The position numbers were made by a program, and so were the translations under genes. Below, in pieces: positions 32,528 through 41,074 of a stretch of 46,604 nucleotides of DNA. Source of the stretch: Kiritimatiellia bacterium (GTDB lineage Bacteria; Verrucomicrobiota; Kiritimatiellia; CAIQIC01; Lenti-01). The DNA is taken from contig JAFYAC010000102.1 of NCBI GenBank assembly GCA_017540905.1, positions 1-46,604 of the forward strand, read 5' to 3'. Under the pieces are notes generated by a model. The model was not told where the DNA came from and did not search any database. It saw only the letters and a program-made list of their open reading frames with translations. The stretch's first letter is position 1. Each line of letters opens with the position of its first letter.

Positions 32528-33787
32528 ATGAATACCTCCATTCCATACCAGATACGGCGTTTTTCCTTCTTTCTGCTGGGCGTCCTGCTGTTCATCTTCC
32601 TGACACCGAAGGTGGACAGGACGCTGGGCGACTTCGTCATCGTGCCGCTGGCGGGCCTGTACCTGGCCACGCAGTGGAAGGCGTTCAGGAACGTCTCGAC
32701 GCGCAACCTGTGCACCATCGGGCTTGCGGGGGGCTACTTGGCCATGGTCCTGGGGTACCGCCTCCTGGGCCCTTCTGACCTCTCGCTGACGGTTTTTTGC
32801 GCCATCCTCAAGTTCTACCTCTGCTTTGTGTTCATTGTGCCGCTGCGGGGCACGTTGCGGACCGGGGAAGTGTACTACCTCCTTGGGGTGGCCATCGTCT
32901 CCATGCTCGTCTCGATGGCCTACAACGTCCACCTCAAGGGCTTCTACGGCTCCCTGTATTCCATGCGCGCCTTCCGCGAGGAAAGCATCCAGGGCATCAT
33001 CAACACCCAGTACACGACGTCCATCATGCTGGCGTCGGGGGCCTTCCTCGTGGCCGTCCTCCATGCCCGGACTTTCCGCCGCCGGATGCTCTTCCTGGCC
33101 CTCTTCGCGGCCTGCGTCTATTTCAACCTGACCGTCGGCCAGCGCGGCATCATCTTCTTCCTTTCCTTCCTCCTGTACGGCCTGATCTTCGTCTTCAACA
33201 AACCCATCGACAAATCCCGCTTCCTGCGCGTCTTCGCCCTGGCGGTGCTGGGGCTCGCGCTGCTGGCCAAGGCCGATTCCATCCTGGGCTGGCTGGCCGA
33301 GAACGTTCCCTCGCCGCGGTTGCAGGTGCGGATCGAGGCGGTCCAGGACATGCTTTCGCACAAGACCGTGACGGCCTATGGCGGCAGTTTCAGCCGCCGC
33401 ATGGAACTGGTCCGGACGAGCTGGGAGACGTTCTGGGCGTCCCCCCAGAACTTCCTGTTGGGCGTGGGCGACATCCGCCGCAACAACATCCTAATCGGCA
33501 ACCACAGCCATTTCGCGGACGAACTGGCCCGCTACGGGCTGTTCGGCGGCCTTCTCTCGTTCTGGCTGCTCTTCCGGCTGTTGCGGTTCGTCCGGTCGCT
33601 CGCCGCCCCGGCACCGCGCTCCCCGCTGGACCGGCAGTTGCTGTGCATCTTCTTCGTCCTGCTCCTCCGTTGCTTCATCGGCTCGGTCGTGGAGACGACC
33701 AACGGCGTGCAGCTGTTTTTCACCATCCCCCTGCTCTTCCGCCTTCTCCAGCATGAAGACGGATGGGGGAGGAGGGTCGTGGCATGA
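32528..33787 (+). CDS. O-antigen ligase/polymerase-like membrane protein (Wzy type)
   Basis: The 419-aa protein is very hydrophobic with about ten membrane segments (for example FFLLGVLLFIFL, LYGLIFVF, VFALAVLGLALLA). Near residue 320 it has IGNHSHFADELARYGLFGG, which matches the periplasmic-loop motif of Wzy polymerases and WaaL ligases. In a locus with a flippase and an initiating transferase, polymerisation of lipid-linked repeat units at the periplasmic face is the likely role. It has its own upstream promoter and overlaps the next gene by 4 bp. Confidence 0.85.
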   Translation: MNTSIPYQIRRFSFFLLGVLLFIFLTPKVDRTLGDFVIVPLAGLYLATQWKAFRNVSTRNLCTIGLAGGYLAMVLGYRLLGPSDLSLTVFCAILKFYLCFVFIVPLRGTLRTGEVYYLLGVAIVSMLVSMAYNVHLKGFYGSLYSMRAFREESIQGIINTQYTTSIMLASGAFLVAVLHARTFRRRMLFLALFAACVYFNLTVGQRGIIFFLSFLLYGLIFVFNKPIDKSRFLRVFALAVLGLALLAKADSILGWLAENVPSPRLQVRIEAVQDMLSHKTVTAYGGSFSRRMELVRTSWETFWASPQNFLLGVGDIRRNNILIGNHSHFADELARYGLFGGLLSFWLLFRLLRFVRSLAAPAPRSPLDRQLLCIFFVLLLRCFIGSVVETTNGVQLFFTIPLLFRLLQHEDGWGRRVVA

Positions 33788-34860
33788 TTGTCGGCGCGTG
33801 CGGTTTCGGCTCGACCGGTTCGAGCGTCGTCACGGACTTCCTCGGGGAGTTCGGCACCTTTTTCATCAAGGACGACCTGGAGTTCTCCTGGGTCTCCTCC
33901 GTCGACGGGCTGCTCGACCTCGAGCAGGCGGTCATGCGCCCCCACGGCCGCACCGTCCAGTCCATCGTCGCCATCGAGCGCTTCCGCAGGGCCGCCGCCC
34001 GCAAGGCCCGCATGTTCGCCCGCCACGGCCATTCCGCCGCCGCCTTCCTCGCGGACGCGGACCGCTTCATCGACGCCATCACCATGTCCAAGTGGCCCTG
34101 GTACGACCCGCTCGAAAGCCCCCGCTGGGTCTACAAGTCCCGCTATTTCCTCCAGGCCCTGATGAAACGCAAGATCATCCCCCGCCTGGAGCTCAGGCTC
34201 GGACGCCACGCCACCTGCTGGCCCCTCACGGAAGTCCGCTTCTCCGCCCACCCGGCGAACTTCTACGCCGAGGCGAAGAAGCTCGTGATGTCCACCCTTT
34301 CCGCCATGACCGGCGGCGCGGAGGACATCGCCCTCGACCAGCCTTTCCCCGGCAACAACCCCCAGGCCTGCTTTCCCTATTTCGACGACCCGTACGCCAT
34401 CGTCGTGGACCGCGACCCGCGCGACAACTACGTCTTCGCCCGCACCCGGATGCTCGGCAAGTTCCACTACGTCCCCATCAACCGGGTGGAGGACTACATC
34501 GCCTATTACCGGGGCCTGCGGAAGGACCAGCCCTGTCTGGAGGACCACCCGCGCGTGCTGCGCATCCGGTTCGAGGACATGGTCTACGAATACGAAAAGA
34601 CGTCGGCGAAAGTCCGGGAGTTCCTGAAATTGCCCGAAAACCCGGCGCCGAAGAGCATCTTCGACCCGGCCCTCTCCGTCGCCAACACGCAGGTGTTCCG
34701 CCGCTTCCCGCAGTTCGCGGACGACGTCGCGAAGATCGAGCGCGAGCTGCCCGAGTACCTGTTCGACTACTCCAAGTACCCCCCGCCCGACCCGGGCAAG
34801 AAGATGTTCTACGGCAAGTCCCCCAAGCACGCCGCCTTCAAGAAGGAGTACAGCGAGTAG
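33784..34860 (+). CDS. Sulfotransferase-like protein
   Basis: The 358-aa protein has a P-loop-like start (GACGFGSTGSSVVTDFL) in the place of the PAPS 5'-phosphosulfate loop. A VVDRDPRDNYVFAR segment near residue 210 corresponds to the 3'-phosphate-binding strand. The motif LRIRFEDMVYEYEKT is also common in sulfotransferases. If correct, it adds sulfate to a sugar of the repeat unit in the cytoplasm. The family is diverse and the motifs depart from consensus, so a kinase-like or other P-loop role is possible. The ATG overlaps the end of the polymerase gene. Confidence 0.7.
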   Translation: MIVGACGFGSTGSSVVTDFLGEFGTFFIKDDLEFSWVSSVDGLLDLEQAVMRPHGRTVQSIVAIERFRRAAARKARMFARHGHSAAAFLADADRFIDAITMSKWPWYDPLESPRWVYKSRYFLQALMKRKIIPRLELRLGRHATCWPLTEVRFSAHPANFYAEAKKLVMSTLSAMTGGAEDIALDQPFPGNNPQACFPYFDDPYAIVVDRDPRDNYVFARTRMLGKFHYVPINRVEDYIAYYRGLRKDQPCLEDHPRVLRIRFEDMVYEYEKTSAKVREFLKLPENPAPKSIFDPALSVANTQVFRRFPQFADDVAKIERELPEYLFDYSKYPPPDPGKKMFYGKSPKHAAFKKEYSE

Positions 34861-34896
34861 GCCCCTGACGGGCCCCGGCATCCGCCGCTTCGTGCC

Positions 34897-36363
34897 ATGA
34901 GCGAACTGAAGAAAAAAACGGCCTCCGGCTTCGCCTACAAGTTCGCCGAGCGCGTGGGCGCGCAAGGCATCAGTTTCTGCATCCAGCTCCTGCTCGCGCG
35001 GTTGCTGATGCCCTCCGACTACGGCGTCGTCGCCCTCGTCACCGTGTTCGTCGTCATCCTCGACGTCTTCGTCATCTACGGTTTCGGCAACGCCCTCGTC
35101 GCCAACAAGCATTCCGACCACCTCGACTTCTCCACCTGCTTCTATTTCAATTTCTCGCTCGGCCTCCTGCTCTACGCCGTGGCCTTCTTCGCCGCCCCCC
35201 TCGTCGCCTCCTTCTACGGCAATCCCCTGCTCGCGCCCCTCGTCCGCGTGATGGCCCTGCGCATCCCCCTCGCCTCGGTCAACACCATCCAGCACGCCTA
35301 CGTCCAGAAGCACATGTGGTTCCGGAAGTTCTTCCAGGCCACGCTCATCGGCACCGTCGTCTCCGGCGCCGTCGCCGTCGGCATGGCCTACGCCGGCTTC
35401 GGCGTGTGGGCCCTCGTCGAGCAGTACCTCGGCAACGCGCTCCTCGACACCGTCTGCCTCTGGTTCCTGGTCGGCTGGCGCCCCTCCCGCGAGTTCTCCT
35501 GGGCGCGCCTCAAGCCCATCTGGGACTACGGCTGGAAGATCCTCGTCGTCGGCCTCATCGACAACGTCTACGCCCGCCTCCGCAGCCTCGTCATCGGCAA
35601 GAAGTATTCCAGCGCCGACCTCGCCTTCTATTCCCGCGGCTACGTCTTCCCGTCCTTCGGCATGCGGCTGATCGAGCCCACCGTCAACACCGTCCTCTTC
35701 CCCGCCCTCTCGCAGTGCAACGACGACCGCGGCCAGATGCGCGGCATCACCAAGCGCGTCCTCCAGGTCAGCACCTGGGTCATCTCCCCGATCATGGTCG
35801 GCCTCGCCTCCGTCGGCGAGCCGCTCGTCCGGGTCCTCCTCACCGACAAATGGCTCCCCTGCGTCGTCTTTCTCCAGATTGGCTGCATCGCCAACCTCTT
35901 CCGCTGCCAGCAGTTCATCAACAACTGCGTCGTCAAGGCCAGCGGCCGCAGCGGCCTCCTCCTCAAGCTGGACATCCTCAAGAAGTCCATCGGCCTGGTC
36001 CTGATCCTCGTCAGCATGCAGTACGGCGTCGTCTGGATCGCCTGGAGCCTGGTCGCCTTCTACTTCATCTCGATGGTCGTCAACGTCGCCCCCAACCGCA
36101 AGATCCTCGGCTACGGCTACCTCGAGCAGTTCCGCGACGTCGGCTGGAACATCCTGCCGGCCCTGCTGATGGGGGCGTGCATCCGGACGCTGGGGGCCGA
36201 AACCTGGTCGCCCTGGGCGGTGCTGGCCGTCCGCATTCCCGCGGGGGCGGCGCTCTACCTCGGCCTCTCGCTGCTCATGCGCAACCAAAGCTTCTTTTTC
36301 CTCCTGAAACACGTCCGCTCGCGCCTCTCCGGAGGCCGCCGCAAGAAAGGAGACGCGCCATGA
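34897..36363 (+). CDS. Wzx/WzxC-type polysaccharide flippase (MOP superfamily)
   Basis: The 488-aa protein has many membrane segments and the N-terminal signature of the WzxC/polysaccharide biosynthesis family: KKKTASGFAYKFAERVG, then LLARLLMPSDYGVVALV and the FGNALVANK region. It flips undecaprenyl-linked repeat units across the inner membrane. Together with the polymerase-like gene it makes this a Wzx/Wzy-type locus, but no Wza, Wzb/Wzc or chain-length regulator is present here. It starts 36 bp after the sulfotransferase-like gene and ends overlapping the cytidylyltransferase (ATGA). Confidence 0.92.
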   Translation: MSELKKKTASGFAYKFAERVGAQGISFCIQLLLARLLMPSDYGVVALVTVFVVILDVFVIYGFGNALVANKHSDHLDFSTCFYFNFSLGLLLYAVAFFAAPLVASFYGNPLLAPLVRVMALRIPLASVNTIQHAYVQKHMWFRKFFQATLIGTVVSGAVAVGMAYAGFGVWALVEQYLGNALLDTVCLWFLVGWRPSREFSWARLKPIWDYGWKILVVGLIDNVYARLRSLVIGKKYSSADLAFYSRGYVFPSFGMRLIEPTVNTVLFPALSQCNDDRGQMRGITKRVLQVSTWVISPIMVGLASVGEPLVRVLLTDKWLPCVVFLQIGCIANLFRCQQFINNCVVKASGRSGLLLKLDILKKSIGLVLILVSMQYGVVWIAWSLVAFYFISMVVNVAPNRKILGYGYLEQFRDVGWNILPALLMGACIRTLGAETWSPWAVLAVRIPAGAALYLGLSLLMRNQSFFFLLKHVRSRLSGGRRKKGDAP

Positions 36364-36800
36364 AGAAATACCCCGTCGGCTACACGCAGGGCGCCTTCGA
36401 CATGTTCCACATCGGGCACCTGAACCTGATCAACCACGCCCGCGCCCTCTGCGACCGCCTGGTCGTCGGGGTGAACTCCGACCGCTTGATCCGCGAATAC
36501 AAGGGCAAGTCCGCCGTCATCAACGAGGCGGAGCGCGCGGAAATCGTCCGCAACCTCAGGGCCGTGGACGAATGCGAGGTGGTGGACACGCTCGACAAGG
36601 TCGCGGCCTGGAAGCGCTGGCGTTTCGACGCCATCTTCATCGGCGACGACTGGAAGGGCAATCCCCGCTGGGAAAAGACCCGCGCCGACCTTGCCGCCTT
36701 CGGCGCCGATCTCGTCTACCTCCCCCGCACCGAAGGCGTCTCCAGCACCGACCTCGCCGCCGTCATCAAGAAAATCCTCGACGACTCCAACCCCGCCTGA
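36360..36800 (+). CDS. TagD-like cytidylyltransferase family protein
   Basis: The 146-aa protein has the nucleotidyltransferase signature GAFDMFHIGHLNLI with HIGH at 17-20, the VGVNSDRLI and FIGDDWKGNPRW motifs, and the late RTEGVSSTDL. This is typical of glycerol-3-phosphate cytidylyltransferase (TagD/Gct) and close relatives. It would make CDP-glycerol or a similar CDP-alcohol, so the polysaccharide may carry a glycerol phosphate-type group. No matching transferase is recognised in the window. The ATG overlaps the flippase stop. Confidence 0.9.
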   Translation: MKKYPVGYTQGAFDMFHIGHLNLINHARALCDRLVVGVNSDRLIREYKGKSAVINEAERAEIVRNLRAVDECEVVDTLDKVAAWKRWRFDAIFIGDDWKGNPRWEKTRADLAAFGADLVYLPRTEGVSSTDLAAVIKKILDDSNPA

Positions 36801-36836
36801 CCCGCCCGCCCGTTCGTTTTCCTCCCCGCCCGCGCC

Positions 36837-37913
36837 GTGCCGCCTTCCCGAAAAACCCGCATCCGCAGCATCGACTACCTCAAGGGTCTCCTCATTTCCT
36901 GCATCGTCTTCTGCCACGCCTTCGGGCCCGGGGACGCCTTCCACGCCTGGGCCTATGCGTTCGTCGTCCCCGCCTTCTTCTTCGCTTCCGGCCTGTTCCT
37001 CAAGGTCGCCCCGCCGACGCCCGCGGAAGCCGTCGGGGAGACCAAGAAACGCTTCTTCTCCCTCGTGGTGCCCTACGTCCTTTGGTCCCTCGTCTGGCTC
37101 CTTGCCTGGGGCGGCCTGACGCCGAAATCCCTGGCGTGGCTGGCCTACGCCAGCCACAAGGGGCTCCACCTGGCGCGGGCGATATCGAGCCTGTGGTTCC
37201 TCCCGGTCCTCTTCCTCGCCTGCGCCGCCTGGGCCGCCGCGCGGCTGGCGCTCGGACGCCGTTTCGTCCCCTGGGTTCGCGTGGCGCTCGGGGCGGTGGC
37301 CTTCGCGGCGGCGTTCCTGCTTCCACGGCCGCACATCGGCTGGCCGTGGGGGGCGGACACCGCCTGCTGCGCGTTCGGGTGCCTCGTCGCGGGGAACCTG
37401 GCCGCCCCCTGGGTCGGACGCCTGCGCGGAATCGCTTCCCGCGGCGCCGCGGGGGCGCTGGTCCCGTTGGGGCTGGCCGCCGCCGCCCTCGCGGGGTCCC
37501 TGGGATGGCGCCTGAACACCCCTCCCAACGGCTACGTCAACGTCGCCGAAGCCACGTACGGGAACCCCTTCCTCTTCCTGCTCTTCGCGGCCGCCGGAAC
37601 CTCCCTCGCCGTGTGCCTGTCGGTATTCCTCGAAGCCGTGGCGGAGGGCGGACGGGCCCGGCTCCTCCGCTGGCTCGAAATCATCGGCATGAACACCCTG
37701 GGCATCCTGTGCATCCACCGCTTCTTGTTGCGGCTGTTGCGCCCCTGGACGGCCTCCCTGGACCTGCCATCCCCCGTCCCGACCCTCCTTCGCGCCGCCG
37801 CGGCCCTGCTCTTGTCGGCGCTCCTTTCCCTCGTCCTTTCCCGCCTGTTCCCACCCGCCGTGGGGTTGCCTTTCCACCGCCGCGAAACCGCGGCACGGAG
37901 GTCCATCCGATGA
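36837..37913 (+). CDS. Acyltransferase 3-family membrane protein (first)
   Basis: The 358-aa protein is rich in membrane helices and begins with the Acyl_transf_3 motif RIRSIDYLKGLLISCIVFCHAF. The His in FCHAF corresponds to the catalytic His. Such proteins O-acetylate or succinylate polysaccharides. The start is a GTG at 36837 without a clear ribosome-binding site, so it is less certain than its neighbours. It lies 36 bp after the cytidylyltransferase and overlaps the next acyltransferase by 4 bp. Having two such genes suggests two positions are acylated. Confidence 0.85.
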   Translation: MPPSRKTRIRSIDYLKGLLISCIVFCHAFGPGDAFHAWAYAFVVPAFFFASGLFLKVAPPTPAEAVGETKKRFFSLVVPYVLWSLVWLLAWGGLTPKSLAWLAYASHKGLHLARAISSLWFLPVLFLACAAWAAARLALGRRFVPWVRVALGAVAFAAAFLLPRPHIGWPWGADTACCAFGCLVAGNLAAPWVGRLRGIASRGAAGALVPLGLAAAALAGSLGWRLNTPPNGYVNVAEATYGNPFLFLLFAAAGTSLAVCLSVFLEAVAEGGRARLLRWLEIIGMNTLGILCIHRFLLRLLRPWTASLDLPSPVPTLLRAAAALLLSALLSLVLSRLFPPAVGLPFHRRETAARRSIR

Positions 37914-39091
37914 AAACACCCGATATCTTGGCGAACGGCTCCCTGCTGTCGAAGACCATCCGCCTGGTGCGCTTCCCCCTGATTGTCGGGGTCGTCTTCG
38001 GCCACAACCAGTTCCGGTCGCTCCAGGTCCGCGGCGCGGCCGTTTCAATGGACATGTCCCCGTGGCTGTCCGGCCTCGCCCATGCCGTTACATCCGTCCT
38101 GCCGTACATGACCGTCCCCTTGTTCTTTTTCATCTCCGGTTTCCTGTTCTTCCGCAAGCCAGGATTCGACAAGGCCATGTGGCGCAAGAACCTGGAATCC
38201 CGCGTCCATTCCCTGCTGATACCCTACCTGCTGTGGAATTTCATCGGCTTCCTCGTCCTGCTGGTCGAATTGCACCCGCGCTTCGCCTCCGTCTTCCCCC
38301 AGCTGAAGGACTACCGCCTGGACATCGTCAAATTCCTCGGCTTGTTCCTGGGGCGGCCGCTGCACGACGCCGCGGCGGACCCCCGGCTCTATCCGATCAA
38401 TTTCCCCTTCTGGTTCATCCGCGAGCTGATGCTCATGGGCCTGGCCGCCCCGCTGGTGCATTGGTGCGCCTCGCGGCTGAAGTGGTTTTTCGTGGCGGCG
38501 TTGGGGGCCGGGTGGTTCTTCGCGTTGTGGCAAACGCCCGTCTTCGAACCGCGGACCGTCTTCTTCTTTTCCTTCGGGGCTTGCTGCGGTATTCACGGCG
38601 TGGATTTCGCGCAGTGGGCGCGCCGTGCGGGGTGGACCCTCTGGGTGTACCCGCTGTTGGTCGTCCTGGATGTCCTGACCCGGGACCAGGGATGCAACTT
38701 CTGGTTCCACCGCGGGGGGATCCTGGTGGGGGGCGGCACGGCGCTGTGCATCACCGCCCGGCTGGCCGCACGCCCCGGCGTGAAAGGGAACCGTTTCCTC
38801 GACGACGCCTCGTTCTTCGTATTCGCCCTCCACGGCCTTTTCATGCCGAAATTCAAGAAGGCCGTCGTCCTGCTTTCCCACCCCACGTCGCCCCTCCTCC
38901 AGGTTTTTCTCCTGTTCTTCATCCCCATTGCCACGATTGCGGTCTGCCTGGCGGCCTACGCCATTGTGGCCAAATGCTGCCCGTCCCTGGCCGCCGTGCT
39001 TTCCGGAGGCAGGATAATGCCCCGCTCCCCCGCCTCGGGCGGGGCGCAGCCCCCATCCACGGTCCCGCCCGCGGCCTCCACCGCCCAATAG
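37910..39091 (+). CDS. Acyltransferase 3-family membrane protein (second)
   Basis: The 393-aa protein is polytopic with the Acyl_transf_3 layout: RLVRFPLIVGVVFGHNQFRS at the N-terminus with the conserved His, then MTVPLFFFISGFLFFRKP, LLIPYLLWNFIGFLV, and FFVFALHGLFMP late. It has a long extracytoplasmic stretch after the first helix. The C-terminal tail (RSPASGGAQPPSTVPPAAS) is low complexity and ends where a half copy of the palindromic element begins. It is the last gene of the locus. Confidence 0.87.
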   Translation: MKTPDILANGSLLSKTIRLVRFPLIVGVVFGHNQFRSLQVRGAAVSMDMSPWLSGLAHAVTSVLPYMTVPLFFFISGFLFFRKPGFDKAMWRKNLESRVHSLLIPYLLWNFIGFLVLLVELHPRFASVFPQLKDYRLDIVKFLGLFLGRPLHDAAADPRLYPINFPFWFIRELMLMGLAAPLVHWCASRLKWFFVAALGAGWFFALWQTPVFEPRTVFFFSFGACCGIHGVDFAQWARRAGWTLWVYPLLVVLDVLTRDQGCNFWFHRGGILVGGGTALCITARLAARPGVKGNRFLDDASFFVFALHGLFMPKFKKAVVLLSHPTSPLLQVFLLFFIPIATIAVCLAAYAIVAKCCPSLAAVLSGGRIMPRSPASGGAQPPSTVPPAASTAQ

Positions 39092-39092
39092 G

Positions 39093-39262
39093 GACAAACG
39101 CTTGGGCGGGATGTTTTGGGACGCGCGAAACTCCTCCCTGCGGAACCTCCGTGTCTCCTTCCTCCGCGCGCTCCGTGTTTTGCGCCGCTGGCAGAAGGGA
39201 ACGGAGAGCGGGCGGGCTTGTCCCATGTGTGGACGAAGCTTGCCTGAGCCGCATTCCGGGCT
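39093..39262. repeat. Half copy of the 297-bp palindromic element
   Basis: Starting with gacaaacgctt two bases after the acyltransferase stop, the sequence follows 4451-4618 closely (for example ctccgtgtctcctt, cgcgcgctccgtgttttgcg). Only one half of the palindrome is present. The break lies close to the symmetry centre of the full copy. Confidence 0.75.
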
Positions 39263-39283
39263 GTCCCCTGCCCGCCCTGCGCG

Positions 39284-40213
39284 TCATTTCACGGACGGCA
39301 TTTTCGCTTTCTCGGGCTCCAGGTGCAGCGTCACCAGGGTCTCGGCGCCGAAGCGGGCCAGATAGCGCCGCTCCAGCTCCGTGGCCACGCGGTGGGCCCG
39401 TTCCAAGGGCATGTCCGCCGGAAGGCGGATGTGCAGGTCGATGACCGGATAGCGGCCCACCATCCGCGTCCGCAGCTTGTGGGGATCGCTCACGCCCTCC
39501 ACGCCGCGCGCCATTCCCAGGATTTCCTCGCACAGCGAGGGGGCCAGGCTGCGGTCCGTCAGGGCCCCCAGCTGTTCCCGCAGCAGCTGCCACGCCACCC
39601 GTCCCAGCAACACCGAGACGAACAGCGCGGCGACCGGATCCAGCACGGCCCACTGCTCGCCGAAGAACACCGAGGCCCCCACCCCGCCGGCAACCGCCAC
39701 CGACGACCAGGCGTCCGACCGGTGGTGCCACGCGTTCGCGACCAGCGCCGTGCTGCCCGTCGCCCTCGCCGTGGCCATCGTCGCGTGGTACAGCCATCCC
39801 TTCGCCGCAACCGAGGCCACCGCCGTCCAGAACACCCATACCGACGGTCCCCCCGCCGTCCCCTCCCCCGACACGGCCCGCAGGATGCCGCCCAGCGCGT
39901 GCCAGCCGATTTCCAGCGCTCCCCACGCCAGCACCAGGCCGATGGCCACCGTCGCCAGCGTCTCGTACTTCCCGTGCCCGTACCGGTGGTCCTCGTCCTG
40001 CGGCTTGCGCGCGAAATGCACCCCCGCCAGCACCGCGAAATCGGTCGCGAAATCCGACAGCGAATGCGCCGCGTCCGCCACCAGGGCCGACGATTTCCCC
40101 CACAACCCAACGCCGAGCTTCAGCCCCGTCAACGCGGCGTTCACCGCAATCGACACCCCCGTTATCCGCTCTTCCGCACGGTTCCCTTTCCGGCCCGCGG
40201 CTACTTCAGGCAT
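39284..40213 (-). CDS. Cation diffusion facilitator (CDF) family transporter
   Basis: The protein exports divalent metal ions (Zn2+, Fe2+ or similar) in exchange for protons. The 309-aa protein has six membrane segments, the metal site DAAHSLSDFATD (47-58), the DEDHRYGHGKYE loop (73-84), and the second site HHRSD (His163, Asp167). A cytoplasmic C-terminal domain (VEGVSDPHKLRTRMVG, DLHIRLP) follows. The features fit the FieF/MMT1 type; the metal cannot be named. A GAGGG ribosome-binding site precedes the ATG at 40213. The gene is divergent from riboflavin synthase. Confidence 0.93.
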   Translation of the reverse strand: MPEVAAGRKGNRAEERITGVSIAVNAALTGLKLGVGLWGKSSALVADAAHSLSDFATDFAVLAGVHFARKPQDEDHRYGHGKYETLATVAIGLVLAWGALEIGWHALGGILRAVSGEGTAGGPSVWVFWTAVASVAAKGWLYHATMATARATGSTALVANAWHHRSDAWSSVAVAGGVGASVFFGEQWAVLDPVAALFVSVLLGRVAWQLLREQLGALTDRSLAPSLCEEILGMARGVEGVSDPHKLRTRMVGRYPVIDLHIRLPADMPLERAHRVATELERRYLARFGAETLVTLHLEPEKAKMPSVK

Positions 40214-40316
40214 TGTTCCCTCTGCATTTCTTGCTCAACCTCTCAAACGCGGCCCGACGTTACCCCCTGCCGCCCCCTCCGGCAAGCCCCTTTTCGTTTT
40301 ACGACCCCCGCCGGGC

Positions 40317-40344
40317 TTGCAAAAGCGGGGGGGGATGGTAGGGT
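40317..40344 (+). promoter_or_regulatory. Leaderless-type promoter of riboflavin synthase
   Basis: TTGCAA (40317-40322), 16 nt, TAGGGT (40339-40344), then exactly 7 nt to the ATG at 40352. No FMN riboswitch is visible upstream. Confidence 0.65.
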
Positions 40345-40351
40345 GCGGAAC

Positions 40352-41005
40352 ATGTTCACGGGACTTGTACAGCAGTTGGGACGGCTCGAACGGATTGCGC
40401 TCTCGGGCGGAACCGGGCGCCTCGCCGTGCGCGCGGTTCTGGAGCGGCCCGAAATCGGCGAAAGCATCGCCGTCAACGGGGTGTGCCTCACCCTGGCCGC
40501 CTCCGGGGGCGGACGGCTCGAATTCGACGTGCTCCGCGAGACGCTGGAACGCACCGACCTCGGCTCCAAGCCCGCCGGCGCGCCGCTCCACCTCGAACGC
40601 GCCCTGCGCATGGGCGACGCCGTCGGCGGACACTGGGTCAGCGGCCACGTGGACGGGACTGGCACGCTGGTCTCCTGCAACCGGGAACCCGGCGGCGACC
40701 GGGTGCTCGCGGTGCGCGCCCCGGAGTTGCTCGGCGGCATCGTCCACAAGGGCTCCGTCGCGCTCGACGGCGTAAGCCTCACCGTCGTCCGCCTCGACCC
40801 CGCCGCCGGCGTGTTCACCGTCCACCTCATCCCCCACACTTGGGAAAGCACGGCCTTCTCCTTCCTCAAGCCCGGCGACCGCATCAACGTCGAGACCGAC
40901 ATGCTTGGCAAATTCGCCCGGCGCCAGGGAAGCGCCGAGGTCTCCCCCACCCCGCCCCGCGGCACGGTGACCATGGAGAAGCTCCGCGCCGCCGGATTTG
41001 CCTGA
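40352..41005 (+). CDS. ribE: Riboflavin synthase, alpha subunit
   Basis: The enzyme dismutates two 6,7-dimethyl-8-ribityllumazine molecules to riboflavin. The 217-aa protein has the invariant MFTGLVQ start and two lumazine-binding repeats. The first has AVNGVCLT (40-47); GHWVSGHVDG (93-102) spans the junction, and the second has VALDGVSLTV. IPHTWESTAFS and ETDMLGK lie near the end. The length is normal. It is a single-gene unit in this window without other rib genes. The promoter layout predicts an mRNA that begins at or near the start codon. Confidence 0.96.
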   Translation: MFTGLVQQLGRLERIALSGGTGRLAVRAVLERPEIGESIAVNGVCLTLAASGGGRLEFDVLRETLERTDLGSKPAGAPLHLERALRMGDAVGGHWVSGHVDGTGTLVSCNREPGGDRVLAVRAPELLGGIVHKGSVALDGVSLTVVRLDPAAGVFTVHLIPHTWESTAFSFLKPGDRINVETDMLGKFARRQGSAEVSPTPPRGTVTMEKLRAAGFA

Positions 41006-41020
41006 AAGCCTCCCCCTTCT

Positions 41021-41060
41021 CGATTGCAATCGACTGCACTCGACTGCATTCGATTGCAAA
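41021..41060. repeat. Four-copy 10-bp array (CGAYTGCANW) after ribE
   Basis: cgattgcaat, cgactgcact, cgactgcatt and cgattgcaaa follow each other with no gap. The array lies between the convergent ends of ribE and the permease gene. It is more AT-rich than its surroundings. Confidence 0.7.
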
Positions 41061-41074
41061 CGAGTCGCCCCCCT

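Noticed and set aside
30026-33361. An 1111-codon minus-strand open frame
   Set aside because: It lies opposite well-recognised glycosyltransferase and polymerase genes and has shadow composition without motifs.
40214-40351. FMN riboswitch ahead of ribE
   Set aside because: The gap shows no conserved riboswitch core, and the promoter places the mRNA start next to the ATG.
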